From: Dioszegia crocea
Lineage: Eukaryota > Basidiomycota > Tremellomycetes > Tremellales > Bulleribasidiaceae
NCBI GenBank assembly: GCA_001600615.1
Contig: BCKK01000010.1
Span: 189,632-253,631, forward strand
DNA: 64,000 nt
Direction of reading: 5' to 3'
The notes under the pieces were generated by a model, which did no database searches, was not told the origin of the DNA, and was given only the letters and a program-made list of their open reading frames with translations. Position 1 is the first letter of the stretch, and each line of letters opens with the position of its first letter. A program made the position numbers and the translations under genes. Shown piece by piece: positions 22,555 to 34,474 of the stretch.

Positions 22555-25059
22555 ATGTTCACCCCTCTATCCAAAGGTTCCGAGCGCGCGCAGGACAATC
22601 TATGGGGTAGGCCCTGTTTGACTCCGACACCTCTTATCTGCTGATTATATAGATCAGTCGAGATCCCCTCGCCGGAACAAAGTACGAGCATCACTTCAGG
22701 TCACACCGCAGAAAGCGTTCCCGACTCCTAAGCCGGCCGCACCAGCGATAGCTGTGGGTCAAGGTCTGCCATCTATCGTCCAGCGAACGGAAGTCCAGCC
22801 TCTTTCGGCGGCTAGGGCAGCAAGGGCACATAGAAGGCTCAGTCTGGCGGAAGTGGAAGAGGGAAAAGATGCGTGGACGCGGTGGTTCTTTAGGGTAAGC
22901 TGCTGGGTGCCTAACCACGGCATAACCTAAGCTTATTCGGCAGCCCGGGAGAAAGACGGTGGATGTTTGGCTGAGTTCATGGTGGAAGAGACATTTCGTA
23001 CTCATTGGTCTTCCGTGTTTGGTCGTAAGTATTCCAACAGTTTCGAAGACGGATGGTCCTGATCGATAGGTGTGGATCTGGGTGGCTCTGCCGTTCCCTG
23101 TCTCAGATCCTTACAAAGACAACCCATTTCCAGACATACCCCCCTGGCCTCGACAGCCTAAGGATGGCAGAGCGGGCGGTGGGTCTGGATCAGGAGATAC
23201 TCCATCGGGAGGAGACGATGTCATCCTGCCCATTGATGTGAACTTCTACTTCTTTCTAATCTGGTGAGCTTCTCTTCGCCGTGACCCCTTTCAAACGAGG
23301 CAATTCAAGCAAGACAAAGCTGACTCGACAGGTATTTCGGGTCAGTTGGCCAACCTTGCTCTCCTTCTTGAGCTACTTGTAGCTGACTCTGGCAGAATGT
23401 ACCTCGCCGTTGCTCTTTTCTTCATCACCAACCTCTTTTCGTTATACCGCCTGAGTAAGTTCATCTTCGGGTCATAGAGTGAAGACTGACGAGTCAGATT
23501 GGTGGCCTTCTCGCCTAGGAGGAAAGACAAGCTACTTCTTCGCCTGGTCCCTCACCCTCCTAGCGGGCCTTGCAGCACACCATCTGGACGCATTCCACCT
23601 TCGGCGGCGATGGCAGAGCCGAGATCCAGCGAATGATGTAGATTGGGAGCGGAAAAGTGAGTTTGCGAGCAACGCTTCTGGTGGGCGACTCTGAGCTGAT
23701 CATACAGCCTTCTGGGTCGGATTGAGCTTTATGGCCATGCTTATGCCTGCCCTGGCTTGTTTTTCGAAGTTGAAGCGAGACAAGAGACATAAATACCGTC
23801 ATTCAGAATCTACCGTCAGCAGGACGTAAGTGCGCCAACGATATTCAAAGCTGACCATCAGCTTTTCAAGTCAGTCAAAGCGGATTCCAGCATCGTGGCT
23901 GCGATTCCTGTGGTTCATGACTTGTCTCGGTATAGCCTGCTTTTCGCTCATCGCTGGACAAGGTAAGCTATATCACAATTATCGGCTCGCTGTGTCGGAT
24001 ATCGTAGCTTACGGCTACAGCGTATGCTAGTCTTTATTTGTCGACTCTGCCACATACATCCTTAGATGCCGGCACATGGGTGTACTCATGGGTGATCAGT
24101 GAGTTAAGATACCCACGAAATTGTTGGTTAAAAGCTCACACATCAGCCGTCCAGCTCCTCGCCCAAGTCTCATTCTTCATCCTAGGCGCAAAGGTCCGCT
24201 CGCGGGCTTTACTATTCCTATACAAGCTGTTCTTCCAGCTAGTGTACCACATCTTCTACCGGAATCTCGTGAGTTGCATCTTTATAGTAAACATACATAA
24301 GAGTAAAGAGGAAGCTCACCATCTACAGTTCGCCCGTCTTCGCTCCCCATCCCAATTCGCCACGGTCCAGCTTCTATCCTCAATCTCAGTCGTCGTCATC
24401 TTCCCTTTACAAATGAGCAAGACATGGCATCGCCTACTACAGATCCTAGTGGGATATCCACAGCCATGGGAGGATCATGCGGAGAACGTCGCGACGAGCT
24501 TCTACGTCAGGGGATTGGCGCAGAATGTCACCATGGTCGGATTTCTCGGTGAGTCCAGCGCGAGGTGAATGGCAGAGTTTCGCTTACCCCCTATCAGGAT
24601 GGTTGACAATCCTCCACTTTGGACCTAATCAACGTGAGCTATCGATACCTCACACGCGTCGTATGAGTACAGCTGATCGACAAAGACGTCTACCCCTTCT
24701 TCCGCTTCACCCCATCTCCAGATGATCCATATACGTTCCAACTCACGTTCCTCGCCTCGTGTGCCATCTGGGTGAGCTCAGATCTCACGAATACGACTCC
24801 GCACAAGACAAGAGCTGACAGATCAGGGGTCCGAACTTCTCAGCTCTCTGCTCGCTCGACTAATGATGAAGCTCGCTTTCAAGGTGGACGTCTCGCAAAT
24901 CGGTCTAGACGAGATGAGGGAGTATCCAGAACTAGTTCCAGCTTGTGGTAAGCTAGGCAATGCACACACGTGGAGATACAGCTGACTTGGACAGGATGGG
25001 CGTCGGTGCACGTCTCTATGAATATTCTTCTCTTCCTTATCAAGCTAAATTTCCGGTAG
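22555..25059 (+). CDS. Polytopic membrane protein of unknown function
   Basis: About a dozen exons join into one frame from ATG 22555 (MFTPLSKGSERAQDN) to TAG at 25057-25059. A basic cytosolic N-terminus (QSRSPRRNKVRASLQ, RAARAHRRLSLAEVEEG) precedes roughly nine membrane segments. These include HFVLIGLPCLVVWIWVALPF, VNFYFFLIWYFGMYLAVALF, YFFAWSLTLLAGLAAHHL, FWVGLSFMAMLMPALACF, FLWFMTCLGIACFSLIAG, VQLLAQVSFFILGAKV, LLSSISVVVIFPLQM and LTFLASCAIWGSELLSSL. The loop between the first two is Pro/Gly-rich (PPWPRQPKDGRAGGG). It ends in SMNILLFLIKLNFR. No transporter or enzyme signature was recognised; the consistent hydropathy and splice signals make it a real gene. Confidence 0.75.
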
Positions 25060-25939
25060 ATTCAGTAGATTCCGTATGAGGCTCAGTTGTATGCATAATA
25101 TACGGGTATAATGCCTTTGAGCAGTCCAAGTGCATGGTGTGATGCACTATCGGAGGTCGTATCACCTGTCTATAAGTGCCTGAGGTGAGACTCGACTGTA
25201 CAACGCATTCCTCCCGAGAGATGAGACATCCTGAAACCACTGCCACTTTTGCGGGAATACGTATTGCCGAACATCGCGCTTGGCGATGGCGCCTGTAGGG
25301 GTCCTTTGGCAGCAGAGACATTACTATTTCGATGTCTGCGTGACCGAAAATTCTTCTTGAGTAATCATACACCCGTACGGTTGGGTTCGCGAGTCGCTTG
25401 CCCTCCCGCTGAGTGACTCGTCGGGCTGGCGGCTCCGTGTGGTCTCCGATCAGGCGTCCCGGTGGAGGTGAACGTGTGATGGCAGCTTGCCTGCATCATA
25501 TGGATGATACCACTTCTGAAACCCTGGTGTCTATGAGACCTCTCTTTTTGCACGATCTTTCCTAACACTGCTCATAATAGAACCCGAGGAAGACGTCACA
25601 CACATCGATGAAGCCTATGTCCCCAATCATTCAGCTCGCAGCCCACACGAGTGTCAGATGCGCGGATGCGGACCGTATAACAGCCGCATATTCGCCTATC
25701 CATACACACCGCCGTCTCAGATTGACGGCTCATCTGCTGATACCCACGATAGTACTCATCCACTTCGTCTGCTCGCAGCCATGTATGCAGCGGCAGCCTT
25801 CAAGCTCCACTCTGGCGGCCACGACTCACGACCAACTGCACAAACTTTGTCCGCACAGACCACCTGACCGCGCGGATCCGAGGTCCCAAATCAGGGGTGC
25901 CTTTAGCGAGAAGGACAGATCTGAGCGCCACACACACGT

Positions 25940-25955
25940 GTTTCAGATCTGAAAC
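25940..25955. promoter_or_regulatory. Perfect 16-bp palindrome, candidate operator
   Basis: GTTTCAGATCTGAAAC is its own reverse complement. It lies about 325 bases upstream of the GH114 start and 170 upstream of the TATA box, with another CAGATCTGA core at 25915-25923. Such symmetry suits a dimeric DNA-binding protein. No known factor is assigned. Confidence 0.4.
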
Positions 25956-26121
25956 AAGGTGAAACGAGGGTTGTACACCGATCAACCCTGACTGAACCCT
26001 CCTTCGATGGCAACCGTTGCCAAGCTGACACGGGGAACGTTCACTCAACCCCCATCATCACTGTGTTTACCCCGTCCTCGAACGTGGCCAAATGTACAGC
26101 ATGGGCTCCCTTGATCCGTCA

Positions 26122-26128
26122 TATATAA
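26122..26128 (+). promoter_or_regulatory. TATA box of the GH114 gene
   Basis: TATATAA, about 150 bases before the ATG at 26280, followed by a pyrimidine-rich leader (CTTCCTCC, CACTTCACTCTCCC). The placement fits a core promoter with a 5' UTR of about 110-120 bases. Confidence 0.5.
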
Positions 26129-26279
26129 CAGCTTCCTCCCCAACTTGCAGATCCTCTGTCGCTCATCCCCCACTTCACTCTCCCTTCCTTGATCGCTCCA
26201 ACCCACTGTCCTTTCACCTCCACACTCATTCCTCTTCTACTCTTCGTCTACTTACTTCCTCCTCTCACTCCTACTTGTA

Positions 26280-27624
26280 ATGACTGGTTCATTGCAATTA
26301 GCCATCTTTGGTGTCTTGGCTCTTCTCGGCTCCGTCGCCGGTGCACCCGCCGCCGTAAGCCAACCTTAACCCTATATCCTTGAGACCTGCTGACAGCCGT
26401 AGTGCGACAAGTCAGCCGGGACATCAGGCAAAGCTGTCAAGCCCGCTGGCGGCTCAGTCAAATCGAGCAAGTCTGTGGCTACCGGGACCAAACCCGCCAC
26501 CTCGGCCTCCAGCGCCGTCACGGAGCCCGCTGTCCCAGTCGGCGGCGGAGCCACGAGCAAAGGTCTTTCTTTGAGCTCGACAATGGTCTACGACCTCGAC
26601 AATGTCGGTATTGGGGCGCCATCGTTCACCAGCAAGTCCGGTGTCAAGGTCGATGCTAGTGTTTACATCATCGACATGGAAGGACACTCCAAAGCTCAGA
26701 TCGAAAAGTACAAAGGTGAGTTTGATCGTTGGTCCACCAGTATGTTGAGGAAGGCCGCTGATGGTGTTAGCTGCTGGTAAAACTGTGATCTGCTACTTCT
26801 CAGCCGGTACACTTGAGCCAGGAAGGTAGGTTATTTCACGCCTGCATCTGGAGTATGTAGCTGATAAGCAGGGACGATGCCAAAGACTTCACCGCCGCCT
26901 GCGCCTGTGGTTCCGGCGGCAGCTTCGACTCCAGCAATCACTGCTCTGGCGGTTCGGGCGACTCCAAGATGGACGACTGGGACGAGTACTGGCTCGACAT
27001 CCACTCGGCTACCTGTAAGACGACCGTCAGGGCTACCCAGGCCAAGCGTATCAAGGCTGCCAAGGCCAAGGGATGTGACGGTATGGACCCGGACAATGTC
27101 GACAGTGTAAGCTCAGGTCAAGCTCCAATAGTGAAGGCATAGCTGATGAGGTAGTACTCCAACGGCTCTCCCCATGGCAACACCAAGGCTGACCAGATCG
27201 AGTACTTGCTGTAAGTCTACATACCACGGACCATGCGCCACATCCACTGACACAACAGCTGGCTCTCCCAGACTGTCCATGCCGAAGGGATGGTCATCTC
27301 CCTCAAAAACTCCCCCGATCTCATCAAGGGCACCTCCGGCAAAGAGCTTGTTGCAGCATTCGATCTCAGCGTGATTGAATCATGCGTAAGTCTATCAGTG
27401 CCTAAAGTATGAGTGGCCGCTAATATCTTCAGAGGGAGTACAACGAATGCGACGACTACGCAGCCTTCACCACCGCCGGTAAACCCCAGATCCAAATCGA
27501 ATACTCGAGCTCGATCAAAAAGTGCCCTACCGACCTTAAACCCGGTCAGAACCTCGCAGTCTACAGCGGCTTGACTTTGGGTTCTCAGTCCATCACTTTG
27601 AACTGTCCTGGTCCTAAGGCTTAA
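26280..27624 (+). CDS. Secreted GH114-type glycosidase (putative alpha-1,4-polygalactosaminidase)
   Basis: Six or more exons, ATG 26280 to TAA 27622-27624. The signal peptide is MTGSLQLAIFGVLALLGSVA, probably cleaved after GAPAA. A Ser/Ala/Pro/Gly linker follows (GTKPATSASSAVTEPA). The catalytic TIM-barrel domain shows the GH114 block order: SSTMVYDLDNVGIG, KTVICYFSAGTLEPGRDDA, DDWDEYWLDIHSATCKTT, KGCDGMDPDNVDSYSNGS, AEGMVISLKNSPDLI, DLSVIESCREYNECDDY, and GKPQIQIEYSSS. GH114 enzymes include fungal Ega3, which cleaves galactosamine linkages in galactosaminogalactan. The substrate here is inferred from the family. It probably acts in the extracellular matrix or wall. Confidence 0.85.
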
Positions 27625-28072
27625 GTCAGGGGTATCAGTATCCTCCTGAAATCTGTAGATAGTTAGAGCATCTTGGCTGTGCCAGATCATGAACGATTTC
27701 AAGGCTTGACCCAGAGCCGTATACTGCAGCTGTGCTTTCCTTGTGGTTGGCTGTCCTGGTACTCCTCGTCAGCCAGTATCCGATGGCTATCTTGCAGAAG
27801 GGGCAGTGGTTATCGAATGGCGAGTAACAGACAGAGATGGGAACGATGAAAATTTTAGAGACGCGTACTTGAAGGAAATCAGGATCAGCAAGACGCGTCA
27901 GATTGTACTCCTCTTCTGATCCTACTCAATCATTGCAAGGCAAAAACATCGAGTCCGATCTATAGACGTCGACAGCGTCACTTGGAGAATTAGCCGCGAC
28001 AATGTGAGCTTGTCAGGGGAGATTGGTGATATCGCGGAGATACTGGGCTGACTGTGATAGCTCCCATCCACC
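27625..28072. other. Intergenic region
   Basis: About 450 bases between two plus-strand genes. Nothing recognisable was seen. Confidence 0.6.
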
Positions 28073-29328
28073 ATGCCCTCCCTACTCGACCTCGGATCTC
28101 AGCTCCATAAATACATAGCAAGCTACCTTCCCCTCGACGATGCCAAATCCCTCGCGCGGACCTGTAGCACATTGCAAGACGCTGGCGAGTCGGCGATATG
28201 GTACAAGATAGACCTGGATTTCGACGACGATCATTTCCAAGCCAACATGAACATTCGACGAGCCATACGGGAGATCACCATCCGCCATGAGACGCTGTAT
28301 TACTACGAGCAAGGGGACGATGAATTTCGAGGAGCGCTGGAATATCTGGCCCCTTTACTGCGAAGGCGACCGCAGAGGTGTGCATTCGTTCGGGAGATAG
28401 ACGTCTCTTGCGAGCGGATATCACCCTTCAGTGACGAACGCTTCTTCCACTGGAGGCACAAATGCCTCGCCGTGCTCCATCCATCATATGGTGAGTCTCG
28501 CCATCTGGATAATGCTGATCAGCAGAAGTCCCGCCTGCCGATGATGGCGATGACAGTGATGAAGAGTATTGGGATCGGAGAGTAGATCCGAAGCAAGCGG
28601 TGGAGGCCTTCAGGTCATGTTTTCCAGGCTTATCGAAAGACGAGACACCTATCATACCCCAACCCTTGCTCGCCAAATCCTTTGCGAACTTCCCAATCCT
28701 GCCAGCTGTCCGTCGGCTTAGCCTGCACATAAATCGCACTACCTGTTGGGATTATACGGCCGCCTGGAGCCGAATCGCGCCAAATGTCAAGAATCTGATA
28801 ATATGGCCCTTATCAGCACGACGATATCCGACTATTCAGCGCCTCGCAGACGATATTCAAGATCCTTGGCGGCTCTGGACGACACTCTCCGACATAGCCA
28901 TTATGACAGTTTCTGATGACTTGGCGGATTTCACGGTGGCTCAACTTCAAGCCAGCGAGAAATTGCGACGCTTCTGCATCGTCTCGTATCCGGGAACACC
29001 GTCATACGATGATGACACCGAAGAGCGGTGGAGACTTGCTCGGGCTGTCGCGAAATCCACAGGTCTCAAACGTTGGGATGTCCCGGAGTCCTTCAGAAGG
29101 AGGATTTTGTCTGTATGGCGGGCGGAGAGTGATTGCGATGATCAGCGCATAGAGAATGCCATCAAGATGTGGGAGGAGGATGACGAGTTCTATGCCCTTG
29201 CCTTCGGTATGTTGTCCTTTGGAAGCATGTTACTCATGTGTGTGAACTGATGTTGAATAGGTCCTGATGAATCGCCAACACCGTCCGAGTCAGGCCGGCC
29301 CTCCCACCCGAATGAGGATGCGCACTGA
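28073..29328 (+). CDS. F-box-like protein, divergent
   Basis: Three exons. ATG 28073 begins MPSLLDLGSQLHKYIASYLP followed by LDDAKSLARTCSTLQDA, an F-box-like helix pair (L..YIASYLPLDDAKSLART). Introns begin at GTGAGT near 28491 and GTATGT near 29208, and TGA lies at 29326-29328. The body has leucine-rich stretches (LSLHINRTTCWDYTAAW, RLADDIQDPWRLWTTLSDI, LAVLHPSY) but no clear LRR repeat. The C-terminus is acidic then Pro/Ser-rich (PDESPTPSESGRPS). It may be a substrate-recruiting subunit of an SCF ubiquitin ligase. It is not closely related to the four F-box-like genes at 55-64 kb, lacking their RRPLPxPxG and CxWC motifs. Confidence 0.65.
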
Positions 29329-29472
29329 AACCCCCGAGCAATAAATGGTAGGTCTTTCTGCCTCTTGGACCTATTGGAACTATGGCTGACGAGCAGAATG
29401 TCCCATCTTATGCATTGTCCTTTATCCCAAAAAGATACTTGCAGCCACCACTCTCAAATGTCCTCCAACGTC

Positions 29473-32400
29473 TCAGCGCGGTCTACCAGCCGGAGGCGCC
29501 GGTAACCCTCGTCCACTAACAGCCGGCGAAGCAGGCGCAGCTCCACCCTTCTTTGTCTACCGCATCAGCCTTATTCACAGAACCCCTTCTTCAGCGGTTA
29601 GACTCACATTTGACCGGCTATTCATTCCATGTTTCGCCTTGAGCGCAAACAAGTCTGAGATATTCTGCTCCAGTGCCTTCTTCTCTTCCCTCATTTGTCC
29701 TAACTCCTGCATCGACTTAGCCACCTCTGTCCCCAAGAGCTTCTTAAACTCCTCGACGTGCACTGTTGATATCAGCTCATCAGTCTTCGATAAGCAAGCA
29801 CGGAACAGAACTCACAGTTGACATTAACAGAAGTAGCCTGTTGCATAGCCTCAACGAACCGTAATCTCTCGCCTCTAATCTCACTCGTTAGATCCGTCGC
29901 TAACGCCCTGAGCAACACCTCATTATCCTGCCGCTGTCGATCCAAAAGCCCGACAACTTGGTCGACAGCTGTCCAAATCAGCCAGCTATCAACATCATAG
30001 CCACACCATCACTCACTATTCTGCTGTCCGGCATGCCGCTCCTTCTCTTCACCCATCATCTGCAATAACGTATCTAATCTCATACCCACCATCCCCTCCG
30101 ATTCAGCCCGTCTCTTCTGCTCCGAAACCATCGCGTGCATATCCGCTACCAAGTCCGGAAGTCCAATAGGCGGTCGAGGACCTCCAGCATCGTCTGCTCC
30201 GGGCGCCGGCTCGTCCGGACCCACAAGTGATGTAAGTCGGGTATTGAGGCCCGTAAGCTCTTTAGTAGAGTTGACTACGAATTTCTCCAGCCAGGCATTT
30301 AACTCAGACAGGTCTGATAGATCAGCAGACAATACAGGAACTGATGTGGAAATGGAGACTTACATCGAGCAATATCGGTTGTCTGTTGGGTTTGAAGAGC
30401 TCGGGCGTCTTTGAGATCCCGGACCAAAGTGAGAACCTCTCCGACCTGCTTTCGGGTATCGTCCGGTATGTCTGTCGAGCTGATTGGAGGTCCAGCTGGA
30501 CTTGGGGGCTTGGAAACGTTATGCAAGACTTGAATACCGCCTACTCGAGGTGAAGCTTTGGTAGAACCGCCAGTCCGACATATCAGCTCATGCCCAATCG
30601 CTCGCCCAATAATAACTCACAAGATCAGTCATGATGGCTGCTACTTCCTCTCCTGCCTCCTTCTCTTCAATCGCATCAACCGTAATTCCCAAACTACCCT
30701 TCCGAGCCATCGGCGCCGACGCTGCCAGAGTAGGCGATTTCGCCGTTACACCCTTGACCCCAACCCCCTCCGACCCCACAATCCCTCCTACTGCCCCCGC
30801 GCCAACTCCTGCAGGCCTCGCCAACAGATCTTCGCACAACCTAGCAATCGCGTCTAATTTCCGATGAACATCCGGTATTTTCCCATCCATCCCTTCCTCT
30901 TCTCCCACCGCAAGACTAGGCGGTACGCGCATTGATAAAGAATTAAGATTCAAGGCATTCTCAATCGCCTTGACATCAAGCGCAACCGTATCTAATTTCC
31001 CCTCGATATCTTTTGTTGAGACCCGCTCGAGATCGGCCCCAGCGACGAGAGACGTTAAAGTCCCGATAACCTTTTGAAGGTCTCCCTGGACTCCGCCGAG
31101 CTGTTGGTTGACCTGCGTAGAGTGGTCGTCCAGCTTCGCAAGAACGGTATGGTCCATTCCTGACGATTGGAACGTCGTCACGCTATCCTGGACGGTCTGG
31201 GGTGTGCGTAGCTCCGCCGAATCGGTCACGCTGCCGGATGTTATTGACCGTTGTGTCCCTCCGCCGTGGACAGAACTCCCACTTTCCGTGCCCTCGATAT
31301 GTGGCGAAAGGGGCTGTCCATACCCGTACCCCAGCCTCTGGCCGCCCATTGTTGGTTTAGGAAACGTGATGTGGCTGATGTGTGTAGAGGGTTTGGTATC
31401 TTTGGCACTACTGGAATCGGACGTCTCTTCAATGCCTTGAAGACCTTGGTGCTCAAATCGACGCCTCATTCCCTCCACACCACGGAGGCCCAGGACAGTG
31501 GATTGACGCCGGACTTGTGATGCTGATCGAGAGGGATTAAGGTCGTCCGGATCGAAGCTGAGTAGAGTGTCGCTCTTACCAGCCGGCTCGCCGATTTCGG
31601 TAGGTGGGATCGTTCCCCGTGCGAGGCGGAAGATGGAGAGGTGTTGGGTGGTAGCGTCGGGCTGTTGCCACGCCTTTACGCGAGACATGGGGTCCGGCTC
31701 AATCTCATCGGCCAGAGACCGAGACGGAGGGGGATTTTGCGGGGCCGGTGTTGCTAGAGGAACCTGCGGGGCCGGTGTTGCTAGAGGAACCTCGGGTGGC
31801 TGGCCAAACATCCTCTGCACGCTGTCCCTTAATCCCTCTGCACTGGGTATTGGATCTCTGTTGACATTCACACCCGATGCTGTCGGAGCAATGACGCTCG
31901 CCGCTACCCACGCGTCCCCAACCTTCTGGACAGGCGGGGCTGAGGTCTGAGGGGGATCAGGAGCATAGGATAAACGTTCGAGCGATGCGATACGATTACG
32001 GAAAGCGGCGAGTTCGGGAGGGGGTTCATGTGCTGGATAAGCGAATGATCCGAGGGGCGATATGGGCTGAGGGAGTTTTCGAACGGTAGATGAGGAGAGT
32101 GCGACCGATGAGGTGATGGGGGAAGGTGGAGGGAGGTTGGAGGGGTTCGAGGATTGACATGCGAGTAGAACGTCCCTGTTTATCAGCTCTATCCATAGAT
32201 TAGCAGAAAGGGGGAACTTACCAGATAGCGCTAACCCATCCTAACCTACCGCCCACACCTTCGACACCGAGGTATCGCTTCCCTCCATCATTCCATACCA
32301 TCTCCAAAACTTCTGTTCCGATACCCTCGGGTGCAGGTGGGATACCCCGACCTTTGATTTCTTCCCTGCGCAAACTCCGAACTTCCACACAGTCCTTCAT

Positions 32401-34016
32401 ATTCATCTCTACATCGGCATCTTGACCTGCGGGTGGTAAGGGGATCGCATTGAAGGGTACGGAGGTGTAAGAGGCCGAGCCTGGTTGGGCGCCGGAGAGG
32501 ATACGCCGAGGTGTTGAATTTCCAGATTGGACAGGAGGGAAGACGGGGCAGTAGGTGATTCTTAATTGGTCGTTGGTGAGTGTTGCGAATGACGTGAGCC
32601 ATGATCCCCAGGGTGAGACGGAGGAGCATGGGGTTGGGATGAGGTAGATGACGGGACTGGAGCGGATAATCTGGAAATCGGTCAGAAAAGAGCGCTTGGA
32701 GCAAAGAGATAGAAGCTTACATTGGCCGTATCTCCTTTCCCATCCATCTCTTGATCGCCCATCCGATCGTTAAAGACTATACCTCCTGGTAACCCACTCG
32801 TTCCCAATCTTTCATTCCGGGCTTCTTCCCAGAAATGTAAATCTTCCCGACTGCTACCGCCTAACGACTCCCTACTCCTCCCGAACCGATCTTTTCCTTT
32901 CCCCTTCATCTTGCGCCCAACATCTCTTATTCCGCCTCCAAACTTATCTAGCATCCCCTTCAATGGCGATTTACCCTTCAGTTTTCCGCTGGACGGGCAG
33001 GTCGAGAATGAGTACTGGCTCGGAGAGGTAGGCGAGGTTGACTGATAAGAAGTTCGCTGGGAGGGAGTTTGGAGGTGTTGTAAAGGGGAAGGACGGAGTT
33101 GTTTCGTAGGTGTTGTCGATAAGCCCTGCGGGCTGTAATTTCTGGCAGGGGAGTAGTAGTTTGATGAAGGGAGTGGAGTCGCAGAGGGAACCGGAAGGGG
33201 CTTGGCGTCCAGGTAATCTTGGCTGTATACCCGCTTAGACGGCTGGAGGGGTAGTCCGGCAGAAGGGAGACGACGAGTGGGTGTTGGTGATCCTGAACCC
33301 CGGCCTTCTGCAGGCCGGTTCTCCCATTGCTTAATCATATTCTTCGCAGAACCCTTCCCCCGCTTAAGCTCAGGCCGAGAGGCAGAGAGCGATGTGCTGG
33401 CTTCTAGCTCATCGTAGAAGTATCCGGTGCGTTGTTGGGGTGCCGTAGCGGGTACGGGAACCCTCCGGGTGGGTTGGGTCTGGGTAGGCGTGACGGACGA
33501 TGAAGCAGGAGACGGACGTTTGGTCACTCGGAGAGGAGCAGTACCGCCCGGACTAGCGGGTCCATAGTTTGAGGGGATGAAATCGGGATTAGGAAGGGGG
33601 AGTGCTCGGCGATTACTGTGTTTCGAAGGGGAAGTATTGGTCGGTGTTGATGGTCCAGCCTGAGATGTATTTTCCCATGCGTTCGCCCGGTCCTTAACAC
33701 TTGGTCCTCTGCCCAAACTCGCACTAGGCCGCCTACTCCCTTCTGTTGATTGGCCAGAGTAATTCTCCACGGCCATAGTGGTACGTCGAGACGATGGCTC
33801 GTCTGACTCAAAGACCGTCAACATCTGATCCATCTTCCCCGGGGAGGCACCGTGTAGCCAACCCTTCTTGGCTGAGAGGGCAGATCCGAGGTCGGGCGAA
33901 GTCATGGCTGTTGTTTGGCCAGAGTAGTGGGATGACGAGAAGAGGGAAGGGGCGTGCGAGGTTGCAGAGTCGGAGAAGGCGGTGGTGCGTGAGCTGAGGG
34001 GCGGTCGGGATGTCAT
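29473..34016 (-). CDS. Very long PH-like, coiled-coil scaffold protein
   Basis: About eight exons, ATG 34016 (MTSRPPLSSRTTAFSD) to TGA 29473-29475. The product is roughly 1,250-1,300 residues. In order: a Ser/Pro-rich disordered N-terminus; a basic stretch (KLKGKSPLKGMLDKFGGG, DVGRKMKGKGKDRFGRS); a PH-like fold (VIIRSSPVIYLIPTP, GSWLTSFATLTNDQLRI, EVRSLRREEIKGRGIP, LEMVWNDGGKRYLGVEG, GGRLGWVSAIWDVLLAC); a second disordered region with a 9-residue tandem repeat (PLATPAPQ twice); and a C-terminal coiled coil (QVNQQLGGVQGDLQKVI, MHAMVSEQKRRAESEG, EEFKKLLGTEVAKSMQEL, REEKKALEQNISDLFAL). A scaffold at membrane or cortex is plausible, but no partner is evident. Exons after 30588 are short and their borders approximate. 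An alternative GTG start further upstream is not needed. Confidence 0.75.
31739..31792 (-). repeat. 27-bp in-frame tandem repeat in the PH-like gene
   Basis: Two consecutive 27-bp units (31739-31765 and 31766-31792) are identical on the plus strand. They encode PLATPAPQ plus one variable junction residue on the minus strand, so the duplication keeps frame and could vary between strains. Confidence 0.9.
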
Positions 34017-34474
34017 CGTGGGTTGTGTCGATAGGTTATTTGTCGAGGCGAGTATATAATTGTCGAGCGTAGGAGATGACTCCACCGTGAACTATCACCA
34101 TCTCAGAAACCCCATGAGCGTAAGTGAACAGGTAAACAAATCATCATCATCTTCATGTCTCTTCTTTCGCCATCATCGTCCGTCGTGGTCATCGCCGCCC
34201 TCTTCGTCGTCGAGACCCCCAATCTGCGTTGTAGACAGTGCATGTTCTGTGGGATGGGACAAGTCAAGTTCCAGACCGGGCAAGCCTTCCCGATTGTCCG
34301 AGAAAGAAAACAGCCGCGGTGAGTGGAGGATAATGCCACGTCAGAGCTATCGGGCGGATAGCCGAAAAACGCCGCTTGGGGTAAGTTTGTTATGGACGAG
34401 TCAGAGAGAAGCAACAGAAGAGAAGAGTAAAATGCCTTGGCTTTCAACCTCTTCCTCAGGAGGGTTATCAATAC
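34017..34474. promoter_or_regulatory. Divergent promoter between the PH-like gene and ADE12
   Basis: About 460 bases between opposing ATG codons at 34016 (minus) and 34475 (plus). The frames within it have no coding character. It holds CATCATCATCATCTTC-type low complexity and Pu-rich AGAGAAGAG near the ADE12 start. Confidence 0.5.

Larger units (their letters stand above)
25060..26279. other. Long upstream region of the GH114 gene
   Basis: About 1.2 kb with no convincing gene. It holds a 16-bp palindrome (25940-25955) and a TATA box (26122-26128), described separately. Its length suggests that the secreted glycosidase is under regulated, possibly inducible, control. Confidence 0.55.

Noticed and set aside
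25608..26048. Frames upstream of the GH114 gene
   Set aside because: Frames on both strands overlap, have no splice context or domain, and lie in the promoter.
34017..34085. Upstream extension of the PH-like protein
   Set aside because: It needs a GTG start; the ATG at 34016 serves without it.
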